Below, in pieces: positions 1 through 7,884 of a DNA stretch of 40,861 nucleotides. Origin of the DNA: Acidobacteriota bacterium. GTDB lineage: Bacteria > Acidobacteriota > Blastocatellia > UBA7656. How positions within the stretch are numbered: position 1 is the stretch's first letter; each line of letters opens with the position of its first letter. The stretch is from assembly GCA_038040445.1 (NCBI GenBank), contig JBBPIG010000038.1, forward strand, positions 1-40,861, written 5' to 3'. Under the pieces are notes generated by a model, which saw only the letters and a program-made list of their open reading frames with translations, was not told the DNA's origin and did not search any database. A program made the position numbers and the translations under genes.

Positions 1-2
1 AG

Positions 3-221
3 TACGGATTCAAGTGCAGTTTCAATCCGACGTTTTCGACGGCGCAAAGCAAGGAATGGATCTCAAAGGGCTACTACGGTCTGGATCAAGGTCCGATAGT
101 TTTGATGATTGAGAACTATCGCTCAGGATTTCTTTGGCGCCTGATGCGTGGCTGTCCTTACATCATCGACGGGCTTCGCCGCGCAGGTTTCACCGGCGGC
201 TGGCTGCGCGACGTTGAATAG
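3..221 (+). CDS. C-terminal fragment of a glucoamylase-family protein
   Basis: The window opens inside a gene; frame 3 stays open for 72 codons and ends in TAG at 219-221. The peptide carries YYGLDQGPIVLMIENYR and later GFTGGW. These resemble the C-terminal end of the glucoamylase (glycoamylase-like) family, (alpha/alpha)6-barrel enzymes acting on glucans or oligosaccharides. Only the last part of the catalytic domain is present, so substrate, localisation and length cannot be judged. The next gene starts 79 bases downstream on the same strand and has no evident functional link. Confidence 0.7.
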   Translation, partial: YGFKCSFNPTFSTAQSKEWISKGYYGLDQGPIVLMIENYRSGFLWRLMRGCPYIIDGLRRAGFTGGWLRDVE

Positions 222-300
222 GCCAAGTCATATCCGGCCCGGATCGGTGGCATCAAAGGGACGGCCACGCTAAGATGCTCTCGTTTTTGAAGGCGCTTCG

Positions 301-549
301 ATGACAAAAGCAAAGAAGAAGAAAAAGAGCCCGCTTGAGGCCGTCGCTCCTCGCGGTGTTAGACGGTTCTTTGGTGAGTTGGGTCCCGGTTTGATTACGG
401 GCGCGGCTGACGACGACCCTTCCGGCATTTCGACATACTCAGTGACGGGCGCTTCGTTCGGATACGCGCCGCTCTGGACCGCGCTCTTCTCATTTCCCGC
501 GCCGATCTTGGCGGGATGGCTGAAGCCACCAGCATGGTTACCGGCATAA
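301..549 (+). pseudogene. N-terminal fragment of a broken NRAMP-family metal transporter
   Basis: The first ~65 residues are a typical NRAMP start: a basic cytoplasmic tail, then GPGLITGAADDDPSGISTYS, which contains the DPSG/DPGN-type metal-binding segment of transmembrane helix 1, then the start of helix 2 (LWTALFSFP). After FSFP the frame runs into unrelated residues and stops at 549. The next NRAMP segment (ADLGGMAEAT) appears immediately in another frame from about base 498. About 50 residues that normally lie between these blocks are missing. NRAMP proteins are proton-coupled Mn2+/Fe2+ importers of the inner membrane; this fragment alone cannot form one. Confidence 0.75.
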
Positions 550-1454
550 GTCATTTCATCTGGACGCCTGTCTACGCAGTGCTGGTCGTCTCGCTGCTCT
601 TCTGGACCTCCTATAGTCTCATAGCCAAAGTTTTCAAGTGGCTCACGCTAGTCCTATTCGCCTACATCATCGCAGCGTTTCTCGCACATCCTGACTGGCG
701 AGCCGTTTTACTGTCCACCTTCGTTCCCCATATCCAGTGGTCGAGCAATTATCTGGCAGCGTTTGTCGGGATCCTGGGAACTACTATATCCCCTTACCTT
801 TTCTTCTGGCAGGCCTCGCAGGAGGTGGAAGAAGAGAGAAAGATGGGTAAGCGCACAGTTCGCGAGCGTGAAGGCGCGACTGTTGAATCTCTTCGCAAAT
901 CGAGAACAGACGTGCTCACAGGAATGTTTTTCTCAAACCTGGTGATGTACTTCATCATTCTGACCACCGCCGCGACCTTGCATGCTCATGGTCAAACCAG
1001 CATCGAGACTGCGCAGCAGGCGGCCGAGGCCCTCAAGCCGGTTGCCGGCAACTTCGCTTACATGCTTTTCACGTTGGGATTGATAGGCACGGGAATGCTA
1101 GGCGTGCCCGTACTGGCGGGCGCGGCGGCTTACGCCATTGCCGAAGCGCGCGTGTGGCGCGGAACGCTCGAAGACAAGCCGCGACTAGCAAAGAAGTTTT
1201 ACTCAGTCGTGGCTGTGTCGATGCTGCTGGGGTTATCTCTAAACTATGTCGGAATCCACGCGGTGAAGATGTTGTTCCTGGCGGCGGTTTTGAACGGCGT
1301 CCTCGCGCCGCCGTTGATCGTCCTGCTTGTGCTTTTGACCAGCAACAAAAAGGTGATGGGCAAGAGAGTCAATCCTCCCGTGCTCAAGTGGCTAGGCTGG
1401 GCTACGGCGGCGATCATGTCGGCGGCAGCGATGGGGATGTTCGCAACGATGTGA
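516..1454 (+). pseudogene. C-terminal portion of the broken NRAMP-family metal transporter
   Basis: This 312-residue frame holds most of the NRAMP core, roughly helices 4 to 11. It includes MAEAT near its start, where the family has its helix-3/4 junction, and the helix-6 stretch GVPVLAGAAAYAIAEA. The ATG at 516 lies inside the original gene and shows no convincing Shine-Dalgarno, so it is an internal codon, not a native start. With 301-549 it makes one gene damaged by an internal deletion that also shifted the frame near 497-500. A truncated product lacking helix 1 would lose the DPSG metal ligands. Functional transport is therefore unlikely. Confidence 0.75.
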
Positions 1455-1814
1455 TCTCCGATGTACGCGAGCTACGTTCATTTCACCGTTCAGTTGCTAC
1501 CAGCCATTGTCGAAATAATCCCACCTTGCCCGTAGAAGCCGCTTATGTGGGTCAACCCCGACTCTTTCGCGTGGGCGGGAGAATCTGAGCTTTAGTCAGC
1601 CCACCGAGAGAGGATGAGGCGATAGTCCTGAGAGCCGGCTTTCTTTCAAGTCGGTATCTAGCCGATTATCACTTCTTCGGCGCTTTAGCGATGCAAGTCT
1701 TCTCAGATTCTTTCGCCTGCACCTTTGCTGTCCTGTCTCGCCTTACTTGGACTTAATCCCGTCGCGCGTTTTGCTACTGCCCTCAAGCAGCCCCTTCAGT
1801 TGCAGCGAAACTGT
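1455..1814. other. Intergenic stretch with no recognised gene
   Basis: 360 bases between the NRAMP remnant and a tiny minus-strand gene. Open frames here run through from neighbouring genes or look non-coding. No RNA gene, convincing terminator or repeat was recognised. Confidence 0.4.
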
Positions 1815-1901
1815 TTAGGTCCTCCAACGACGGTAGCCAAAGCCCCCGCCAAAGAGCAGAACCAGAACCACGATAACAATCAGTATTGTCATGGTACTCA
1901 T
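1815..1901 (-). CDS. 28-residue single-pass membrane peptide, copy A
   Basis: The minus strand reads ATG at 1901 to TAA at 1815 and gives a 28-residue peptide: MSTMT, a hydrophobic run rich in Ile, Val and Leu, then LLFGGGFGYRRW. AAGGAG lies 7 bases upstream of the ATG, which supports real translation. The layout is a short N-terminus, one membrane helix, a Gly triplet and a basic C-terminus that should stay in the cytoplasm. A clear homologue lies at 4496-4582 on the other strand, with near-identical start and LLFGGG segments. It resembles very small hydrophobic proteins often annotated as DUF3309-like, but I cannot confirm that family. Function is unknown. Confidence 0.6.
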   Translation of the reverse strand: MSTMTILIVIVVLVLLFGGGFGYRRWRT

Positions 1902-1983
1902 ACTCACTCCTTCCAGCCTGGGCGCTACACCACCCGGCCTATCTAGCTCGTCTCAAATTCCGGATTCTCTTGCCTAGAATAAG

Positions 1984-2181
1984 CTAGCGTAGTTGAAGCA
2001 CGACGCCTGGCTTATTGATGTTGACATCAATTTCATGTTTTGCAGGTCCGCGCCTGAAGACGCCGGCGAAATAAAGGACGGCAGTCGCCGCGATCAATAC
2101 CAACACAACGGCCAACACGATCAACGCACCGCTGGCGCCGCCGCCATCGGAATGAACTACTTCTACGACTCTATCTGTCAT
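1984..2181 (-). CDS. Small single-pass membrane protein of unknown function
   Basis: 65 residues starting MTDRVVEVVHSDGGG. A Gly/Ser-rich link leads into one strong hydrophobic helix (about residues 17-41, ALIVLAVVLVLIAATAVLYF) and a basic, polar tail. The chosen ATG at 2181 has GGAGG about 8 bases upstream; the frame is open further upstream but without a ribosome site. It is the first gene of a minus-strand pair, 82 bases before the 28-residue peptide at 1815-1901, so the two may be co-transcribed. I recognise no family. The charge pattern suggests an inner-membrane protein with the C-terminus in the cytoplasm. Confidence 0.55.
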   Translation of the reverse strand: MTDRVVEVVHSDGGGASGALIVLAVVLVLIAATAVLYFAGVFRRGPAKHEIDVNINKPGVVLQLR

Positions 2182-2850
2182 CGTTCTAGCCTCCGTTCGT
2201 GGTAAGTACAATACTCCTATCTCGAATCCATCACCGTTCAATTTGGACAACCGTGGAAATAAGAGGTCCGAACGAGTGGCTTTCTGATGAGGATTAGTCA
2301 GTGGACGAAATAGAGGATTATGCCGTGACAAACCTTCTGAGTTGCTCAAACCGCTTAAGAATCAAACTCACATATGTCACCGGCTCAATGCCGCGACAGA
2401 AGCCATAGTTCACGACCGGGTCCTCTGAATACTGCACTTTTGACTCCTGCAAAAGCCAATACGCGACATCCTCCCAGGCTTTGCAGATCTTAGAGAACCG
2501 AGTACCTGGAGAAAAAAACAGAAACGAAAAAGAGCCAAGAATGGCGACTCCGGAATTCAGACGGGTTGTTTGCTTCGGCGCTACCACCTGCGATTTGGCC
2601 TACTCCCTTCCTTTCCTCCACACTGACCCTAATCCGTCGATAAGGGTTGATGAGGATGGAGATTGGCGTGGCTCGCGTGGAGATTAGCTAGTTGAACGAA
2701 TTGACGGTCGTGATCAACCAGTTTTTGGGGACCCATCGGTTTATGTATCTCCTTTTGAGCCACAGTCGTGTTTCGCGGGCACACTGCTGGCTCCAAACCA
2801 TCTTGTGCGGTTGAATCAAATGTGAGTAGCATTTGTTGCCACCATCTAGC
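2182..2850. other. Intergenic stretch left of the transposase
   Basis: 669 bases between a small membrane-protein gene and the transposase stop codon. A minus-strand frame at 2318-2587 exists but has no recognisable domain or ribosome site. The left end of the insertion sequence should lie here, but no terminal inverted repeat matching the right flank could be identified by eye. Confidence 0.35.
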
Positions 2851-4185
2851 TCACGCAGTAGCCGGTATGATCGCCTTCATTGCTGCTGCCCAGTACTCAG
2901 CCAGCCTCTCCTTAGTCGTGGCCAATCGCAACACCATCTTCCGCGCGTGATGGAGTACCTGTCCCGCCGTGTTGAATATCAAGAACCTCAACCGCTTCGG
3001 TCGCGCAGTCAACAACTCGGGCGGCAAGGCTAACCGCTTGAGCGCCGTCAAAACGTTATTCGTTATAACCACCATCCTCAGCCAAGCCCCATTCGCTCCG
3101 AACCTTCCACAAGGCATCACTGCTGCTCCGAGTTCGTTCTTGATCACGTCGTGGATCGCTTCGATCGTGCCTGCTTTCTGACGATGCCAGTCGATCAGTT
3201 TCTCAAGCTTCCAGTCCCATATGTTAGTGACGATCGCAAAGTGCTTGACCGAACTCCCATCTCCAAACAACTCTCCCTGGCGCAAGCGCATTCGGATAGT
3301 CACGTAACGCAGAGGCTTGCTGTGTTTGTTTTCGGCTTCGTGGTTGGATACAAACACCACCTCCGCGCATTCGCGTATCATCGATGGGTCCCGGCTGTTG
3401 AGCCGCTCCCAGCTTTTCTCTTCAACCGTCGAGCATATCGCCTCGCGCAACGCCGGGTTCATGCGCGCGCTGATCGCAAAGCCAATGAACCCGGGCGGGC
3501 CGTCATGGCGTTCTTCGTTCCTCAGCCAACCGATCAATTCCTTTTCCTGGCAGGCCGAGTCGCCTCGGTAGTAAAACGTCTCCACTGTTGCCGGCAGAGC
3601 AGCAAATGCTCGCTTAGCTACTGTCAGCGGCTTCATGATTGCCGGCACGTTTCCGTCTCTGAACTCGTCGGCTATGATCAGATCCACCTCAGCCCAAACC
3701 GCCAGCATCGGCTGGTATCCACGCTCGCCTTCGTAGGTCGGTTGCGCTTCCTGTTTGCTACTCTGGATGATCGTCGAGTCCTGATCAATTGTTGCGATCT
3801 TCTGGTCCGCACATCTTTGACCCACCGCCCGAACCAGGTCTCGATTGACTTCGGCAAGGCCGCGCAGCGCCTGGCTCTCGCCAGGAGTGTATGCAATCTC
3901 GCCTGGCAGCAGTTGCTGCTGTGCCTGCTTGATTTCCTGTTCGTCGTGAAACTCATACAGAAACTTCCGCGCCGCTGCTGACGATGGAAGCTCGTGACCG
4001 ATTAACTCTGCCAGCCCTTTATCCTCTCGCAAGTAGTCGAAGTCATCCAAACAGTCGTCTCCTGCTGCGTTGAGTATCACGAAGCTTTCAACGAACGTCG
4101 CCTCGTCGAAGCCCCGCTGACGCTGTTTTATCTTCACATTACGACTGACGCTTGTCGGCAACCCCAGCGCCCGGCACATTTGCAC
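2851..4185 (-). CDS. IS1380-family DDE transposase
   Basis: 444 residues from a GTG at 4185. The DDE residues are visible: Asp134/Asp136 in ATIDQDST, Asp209 in YYRGDSA, and a probable Glu342 in GTIEAIHDVIKNELGA. Between the first two lies the family block RGYQPMLAVWAE. The enzyme cuts and joins element ends during transposition. The frame continues upstream of the GTG for about 35 codons with family-like sequence (EPAKETWTARGGIPLVVQM) but offers no ATG, GTG or TTG before a stop at 4291. The true start is thus missing or non-standard, which hints at a damaged 5' end. The C-terminus looks complete, with TGA at 2851. Confidence 0.85.
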   Translation of the reverse strand: MQMCRALGLPTSVSRNVKIKQRQRGFDEATFVESFVILNAAGDDCLDDFDYLREDKGLAELIGHELPSSAAARKFLYEFHDEQEIKQAQQQLLPGEIAYTPGESQALRGLAEVNRDLVRAVGQRCADQKIATIDQDSTIIQSSKQEAQPTYEGERGYQPMLAVWAEVDLIIADEFRDGNVPAIMKPLTVAKRAFAALPATVETFYYRGDSACQEKELIGWLRNEERHDGPPGFIGFAISARMNPALREAICSTVEEKSWERLNSRDPSMIRECAEVVFVSNHEAENKHSKPLRYVTIRMRLRQGELFGDGSSVKHFAIVTNIWDWKLEKLIDWHRQKAGTIEAIHDVIKNELGAAVMPCGRFGANGAWLRMVVITNNVLTALKRLALPPELLTARPKRLRFLIFNTAGQVLHHARKMVLRLATTKERLAEYWAAAMKAIIPATA

Positions 4186-4290
4186 TACCAGCGGTATGCC
4201 GCCTCGTGCGGTCCAAGTTTCTTTAGCTGGTTCAACGTCGAGTTCTGAAAGGCAATGGTAGTTCTGTCGGAGATGGTTTGTTCTGTTTTC
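2851..4290 (-). mobile_element. IS1380-family insertion sequence, ends unresolved
   Basis: Defined only by its transposase and the in-frame coding sequence upstream of the annotated start, which runs to the stop codon at 4291-4293. Terminal inverted repeats and target-site duplication were looked for in 2700-2850 and 4230-4400 and not found, so these limits are coding limits, not true ends. The element may be decayed. Confidence 0.6.
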
Positions 4291-4495
4291 TCATCACCTG
4301 CAATTTAGCATGGCGATGCACCCAACGGGTGAAATCTATGTCGATCCACGTATTATTTCTTCCAAAGCCGCTTCACTCCATCGCTGTCGGCTCTTCCGCA
4401 TACTTCAACTGTCATCCGCCCACTACCCTCACGCCCCTTATCGACGGATCAGGGACTGATGGACGACAGTGCGGAACTGTGGTAGGGTAGCGATC

Positions 4496-4582
4496 ATGAG
4501 CACCACGACAATAATAATTGTTATCCTCGTACTGCTCCTGCTCTTTGGCGGCGGCTACGGCTACTCCCGCCGTGGGCGATAG
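4496..4582 (+). CDS. 28-residue single-pass membrane peptide, copy B
   Basis: ATG at 4496 to TAG at 4580-4582 encodes MSTTT, an Ile/Val/Leu helix, then LLFGGGYGYSRRGR. It is a close relative of the peptide at 1815-1901, alike in length, start, LLFGGG motif and basic tail, but on the opposite strand and on the other side of the transposase. Upstream AGGG is a weak ribosome site. Conservation of the peptide between the two copies is the main evidence that it is coding. Function is unknown. Confidence 0.5.
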   Translation: MSTTTIIIVILVLLLLFGGGYGYSRRGR

Positions 4583-5158
4583 GAGCGACCGGGGGTATTA
4601 GGCTGCAAGTAGCTCCTTCAACTACCCGACATGATCTGCGCATCCCGCTTCAATCGTTGGCGTGACCCTCAAGCTCTGATGCACCGTGCAAAAGTTGTAG
4701 TAGGCGAAGTGTAGCGCATTTTCGTCTTCCTTTCTCCCACAACTGCATTATGTCAGTGGCAGGCTCTTGATTGCATCCGACTATCTTTTTCCAACAACGC
4801 ATTATGACCTCATCAAACAAAGTCCCATTCCTTGACCCAACATAAACATCTGCGGTATTTTTAGCGGCAAATCTTAGGCGCCTCACCGTCTATTAGTATC
4901 GAGGGACCTCACCTCCCGCGAAAAAGCGAGTCTCAAACATCGCGATTGCCTTGCTGAGTGGGATTGTTCGTTCTTTGCCGAGCAATGGGTTGGGTAGGTC
5001 TAGTTCATTTCTTCTTTAGGACCCTTGAAGCCATCACGGTCGTTGAGTCACTCGTGCTCAATAAGCCAGGCATGGCTTTAGGACGCGGGACCTACTTTCC
5101 ACCACTCCATATCTTTTGCTGACGACGATGGGTTTAACGCTTTCACCAGGGGGAATCT
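4583..5158. other. Gene-poor stretch containing a repeat copy
   Basis: 576 bases before the sigma-factor gene. A minus-strand frame at 4650-4886 encodes 78 residues with no recognised domain and overlaps the dispersed repeat at 4850-4962, so I do not call it. The sigma-factor promoter should lie in 4963-5150, but no convincing -35/-10 pair was seen. Confidence 0.4.
4850..4962 (-). repeat. Dispersed 112-bp repeat, copy 1
   Basis: About 113 bases matching 24463-24574 at roughly 90% identity with one single-base indel. On the minus strand it starts with the end of a reading frame (QQGNRDV then TGA; copy 2 has QQGIRNV). A hairpin-like GGGAGGTGAGGTCCC follows, then a nearly invariant stretch ending TACCGCAG. 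Here the upstream part of the small frame is lost, because a stop interrupts it before any start codon. Orientation is the same in both copies. Nature unknown. Confidence 0.75.
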
Positions 5159-5908
5159 ATGCCGTCTGACGTAACAGTCAACGACGTTATCCTGCAACCT
5201 TTCTTGATGGCTCAGGACTCTGCCGAGTCGCAGCGCGAACTCATGATTTTATTGTCGGAATACGCGGAAGGGCGCATAAGGGGCATTATTATGGCTCACC
5301 TCCGTTCCTACCCAAACAGTCAAGAGCATAGTGCAGATTTTGAGGATCTATACAGCGAGACGAAAACAAGATTGCTCACCTACTTGTATGAACTGAAGGA
5401 GGGCCTGCGAACTACTCCGTGCGAGGATTTCCGTGGGTACGCTGCGGCGATCACTCACAATACTTGCCACGACCACTTCCGCCAGTTGTACCCAACACGC
5501 ACTCGGCTCCATAAAAAGATTCGTGATTTGCTTCAAGCTCATCCGGATTTTGCATTGTGGAAAACTGAAGACCAGAACAAAGGTGAGTGGCTATGCGGGT
5601 TTCACTACTGGCGAGGTCGAACCAGTTCATCTGATTCGACCGCATGGCTACGACAGTTCTATGAGAATCCCGAGACTCTGACGGAGGCTCTTGCATCTCA
5701 AGGTGACATTCAAGGCATGGAGATCGACGCTCTGCTCGCGTCGATCTTCACGAAGGTCGGAGAACCGCTCAGCTTAACCGATCTGGTCAACATCGTATCG
5801 GATATCCGAGGCATTAAGGATGTGGCAGTTGCTTCCTTCGACGCGAATGGGGCCAGCTTGAGTTTGCGACTTCAAGATTCAAAGCTTCGCGTCGATTCGG
5901 TGCTCTAA
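5159..5908 (+). CDS. Sigma-70 family factor, N-terminal part with region 2
   Basis: 249 residues. About residues 20-120 resemble the sigma region-2 part of Acidobacteria-type sigma-70 proteins: a helical segment, FEDLYSETKTRLLTYLYELK, then FRGYAAAITHNTCHDHFR, the place where region 2.3/2.4 contacts the -10 element. The middle (about 120-249) is a family-specific linker. AGGGGGA lies 6-8 bases before the ATG. The frame ends in TAA at 5906-5908, and the next ATG, in the same frame, follows at once and carries region 4. Homologues as I know them are one chain of about 350-400 residues. This is therefore half of a split or nonsense-mutated sigma factor. Confidence 0.7.
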   Translation: MPSDVTVNDVILQPFLMAQDSAESQRELMILLSEYAEGRIRGIIMAHLRSYPNSQEHSADFEDLYSETKTRLLTYLYELKEGLRTTPCEDFRGYAAAITHNTCHDHFRQLYPTRTRLHKKIRDLLQAHPDFALWKTEDQNKGEWLCGFHYWRGRTSSSDSTAWLRQFYENPETLTEALASQGDIQGMEIDALLASIFTKVGEPLSLTDLVNIVSDIRGIKDVAVASFDANGASLSLRLQDSKLRVDSVL

Positions 5909-6250
5909 ATGCGGGAGCCCTTGACGCGAATCTGGCAGGGCCTGCAAGAGCTCCCCCACGATCAGTTGCGAGCCTATTTGCTATATGCGCGGGATAGCTC
6001 AGGGGAAGATCTGATCAACTTGTTCCTGGCAGCCGAGATCGCAACAGAGGTGGAGATAGCGGTGCTGTTGCGAATGAGGATGGATCAGTTTCGAGATCTC
6101 AGGTTGACGAGGCTACCGCTCGACAACGAAGCCATCAGTAAAGAACTTGGGGTCACGCTCGAACGCGTCTACAAGCTCCGTTTCAAGGCTGGTAAGCGGT
6201 TGAAATCGCTACTAGCTGAAATAATCGCGCAAAAGAAATGGCCGAAGTAG
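5909..6250 (+). CDS. Sigma-70 family factor, C-terminal part with region 4
   Basis: 113 residues in the same frame as 5159-5908, separated only by the TAA. The first half (LTRIWQGLQELPHDQLRAYL) matches the start of the C-terminal domain of this sigma family. The second half (NEAISKELGVTLERVYKLRFK, about residues 73-93) is a helix-turn-helix like region 4, which binds the -35 element. No Shine-Dalgarno precedes the ATG. If expressed, it would need termination-reinitiation at TAAATG or stop-codon readthrough. Region 4 alone would not be expected to direct transcription; it might associate with its partner half or with an anti-sigma protein. Followed 63 bases later by the anti-sigma-like gene. 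Confidence 0.65.
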   Translation: MREPLTRIWQGLQELPHDQLRAYLLYARDSSGEDLINLFLAAEIATEVEIAVLLRMRMDQFRDLRLTRLPLDNEAISKELGVTLERVYKLRFKAGKRLKSLLAEIIAQKKWPK

Positions 6251-6313
6251 GAAGAATTCCCCTCCGCCACCGTCTCATTATAGAGCACGGTACGTGGTCG
6301 TTTGTGAAGCGCT

Positions 6314-7591
6314 ATGACGGTTTATATGGATACACACCTGTCAACTAAAGAGATAAGGGACTACCTCCGTCGCAGGCTGACCCGGGACGATTTCGACAGA
6401 GTGGGTGAGCATGTGCACAGTTGCGCGTCTTGCTATCAAGACTTTCTGGCCGAACTACAAAAGCGGTTTCCTATTGAGATCGACCTGGATGAGCTTGCCG
6501 GGTTGAAAGGCTGGCATCTTGAGGGCGAAGAGTTGGCGGCCTACGTTGAGGGCCGGATGGATGAGCTTAACTTTGAATGTGCCAGTTTGCATCTCGAGGA
6601 GTGCGGCTCGTGCATGGAGACGGCATCAGCCGCTTTCGAATATCGCTTGGAGAATCCTCGTGTGAGAATGGGCGCGCGCCGGAAGGAACCATCGACGTGG
6701 AGCAGATACCTTCCCAGCGTCCAGTCAATCTCCTCGCCTCGCTTGCAACTGGCCGCCGCTGCTGTACTGCTACTTGGCTTGGCGCTCATCATATGGGCCG
6801 TGCTGCAACCGAGGTCTGAGAAACCTCAGCTTGCGGGAGTTCCTCCGCCAGAGACGCGTTCGACTGATCCCTCCCCCCATCCAACTCCGATGCCGATTCA
6901 ACCGGGTCCAGGCGTAGGCTCCGACATCGATCATAAGATTGACGAAGCGGCGCCATGGCAGACGGCTGCCAATTCACACGAGCACGGAGGCGGACGCCAG
7001 GAGGATGAGATCGAGCGAGCGCTGTTAGCCAAGAATCTGACAATGCCGCCTGCGATCGAGATGCTTGACAGGACGCCGGCGATAGCGATTCGCGGGAATC
7101 GCGCTTCCATTCAATCCTTCACCATCGCTCGGCCGTTCACGACTTTGATAAATAATGATCGCCCGACCTTCTCCTGGACCACCTTAAACGGAGCCACAAG
7201 CTACAAGGTGTCGGTTTATGACGCTGACCTCCACCTTGTTGAAACGAGTGAGCCGCTCGAAGAAACTCAGTGGTCGATGCCTGATCTACTCGAAGCCGGA
7301 ATCGTTTACACCTGGACGGTGACTGCTCTAAAGGATGGGCAAGAGATTATCGCGCCGGCGTCACCCGCTCGCGCAGAGTTCAAGATACTTGGAAAGCCCG
7401 AGCTGCGTAAGCTGAATCGCATGGTCAGTAGAACTACATCGCACGCGGCCCGTGGAGTTCTCTATGCAGAAGCCGGATTGCTGGACGAGGCTGAGAAAGA
7501 ATTCCAGGCCTACCTCGTCGCTCACCCACACGACGATCGCGTGAAGAACTTGCTTCAAACAGTCAGATCGTGGCGTGGCATACAGCCGTAG
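6314..7591 (+). CDS. Membrane anti-sigma-like protein, two zinc-finger motifs
   Basis: 425 residues. Two zinc-binding motifs of the anti-sigma type lie in the N-terminal half: His33-x3-Cys37-x2-Cys40 and His93-x3-Cys97-x2-Cys100. One membrane helix follows at about 144-164, then a Pro-rich linker. About 275-360 looks like a fibronectin-III-like beta domain (RPTFSWTTLNGATSYKVSVY), and the last ~45 residues resemble a TPR unit. Expected topology: zinc fingers in the cytoplasm binding the sigma factor, beta and TPR part outside. It directly follows the split sigma gene, the usual order for a sigma and its regulator. The start may be 6314 or the ATG at 6326; neither has a strong ribosome site. 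Confidence 0.75.
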   Translation: MTVYMDTHLSTKEIRDYLRRRLTRDDFDRVGEHVHSCASCYQDFLAELQKRFPIEIDLDELAGLKGWHLEGEELAAYVEGRMDELNFECASLHLEECGSCMETASAAFEYRLENPRVRMGARRKEPSTWSRYLPSVQSISSPRLQLAAAAVLLLGLALIIWAVLQPRSEKPQLAGVPPPETRSTDPSPHPTPMPIQPGPGVGSDIDHKIDEAAPWQTAANSHEHGGGRQEDEIERALLAKNLTMPPAIEMLDRTPAIAIRGNRASIQSFTIARPFTTLINNDRPTFSWTTLNGATSYKVSVYDADLHLVETSEPLEETQWSMPDLLEAGIVYTWTVTALKDGQEIIAPASPARAEFKILGKPELRKLNRMVSRTTSHAARGVLYAEAGLLDEAEKEFQAYLVAHPHDDRVKNLLQTVRSWRGIQP

Positions 7592-7884
7592 TTTGCCGCC
7601 ATCGCCTCCCACAACAAAACTCGCCGACCATTAACTGAAGCCGCGCTTTTGATATGACAGCCACGGCCCAGCCAAGAGACTACAGCCAGATGCGTCTCGC
7701 ACCGTGGATTCCGCGTGGTGAGTTTCGCGTTGACGAGTCAATGCGTAGCTACGCTATAACTGCAAGGACCCCAAGTAGTTTGATTAATAAGCGCGCTATC
7801 GTACTTCTCTAAGGGCCTCTGCTATTCTTGCTATGGTTACGACGGTCGCGAGGCCGCGATTCAAAGCCCAGAGTACTGAAGCTC

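Noticed and set aside
2318-2587. Minus-strand 89-codon frame left of the transposase
   Set aside because: No domain, no ribosome site and biased composition at its start; coding status cannot be supported.
2786-2795. GCTGGCTCCA, identical to the last ten bases of the tRNA-Thr fragment, as a left attachment site
   Set aside because: The preceding bases do not contain the T arm or any other part of the 45-base fragment, so the match is chance-length.
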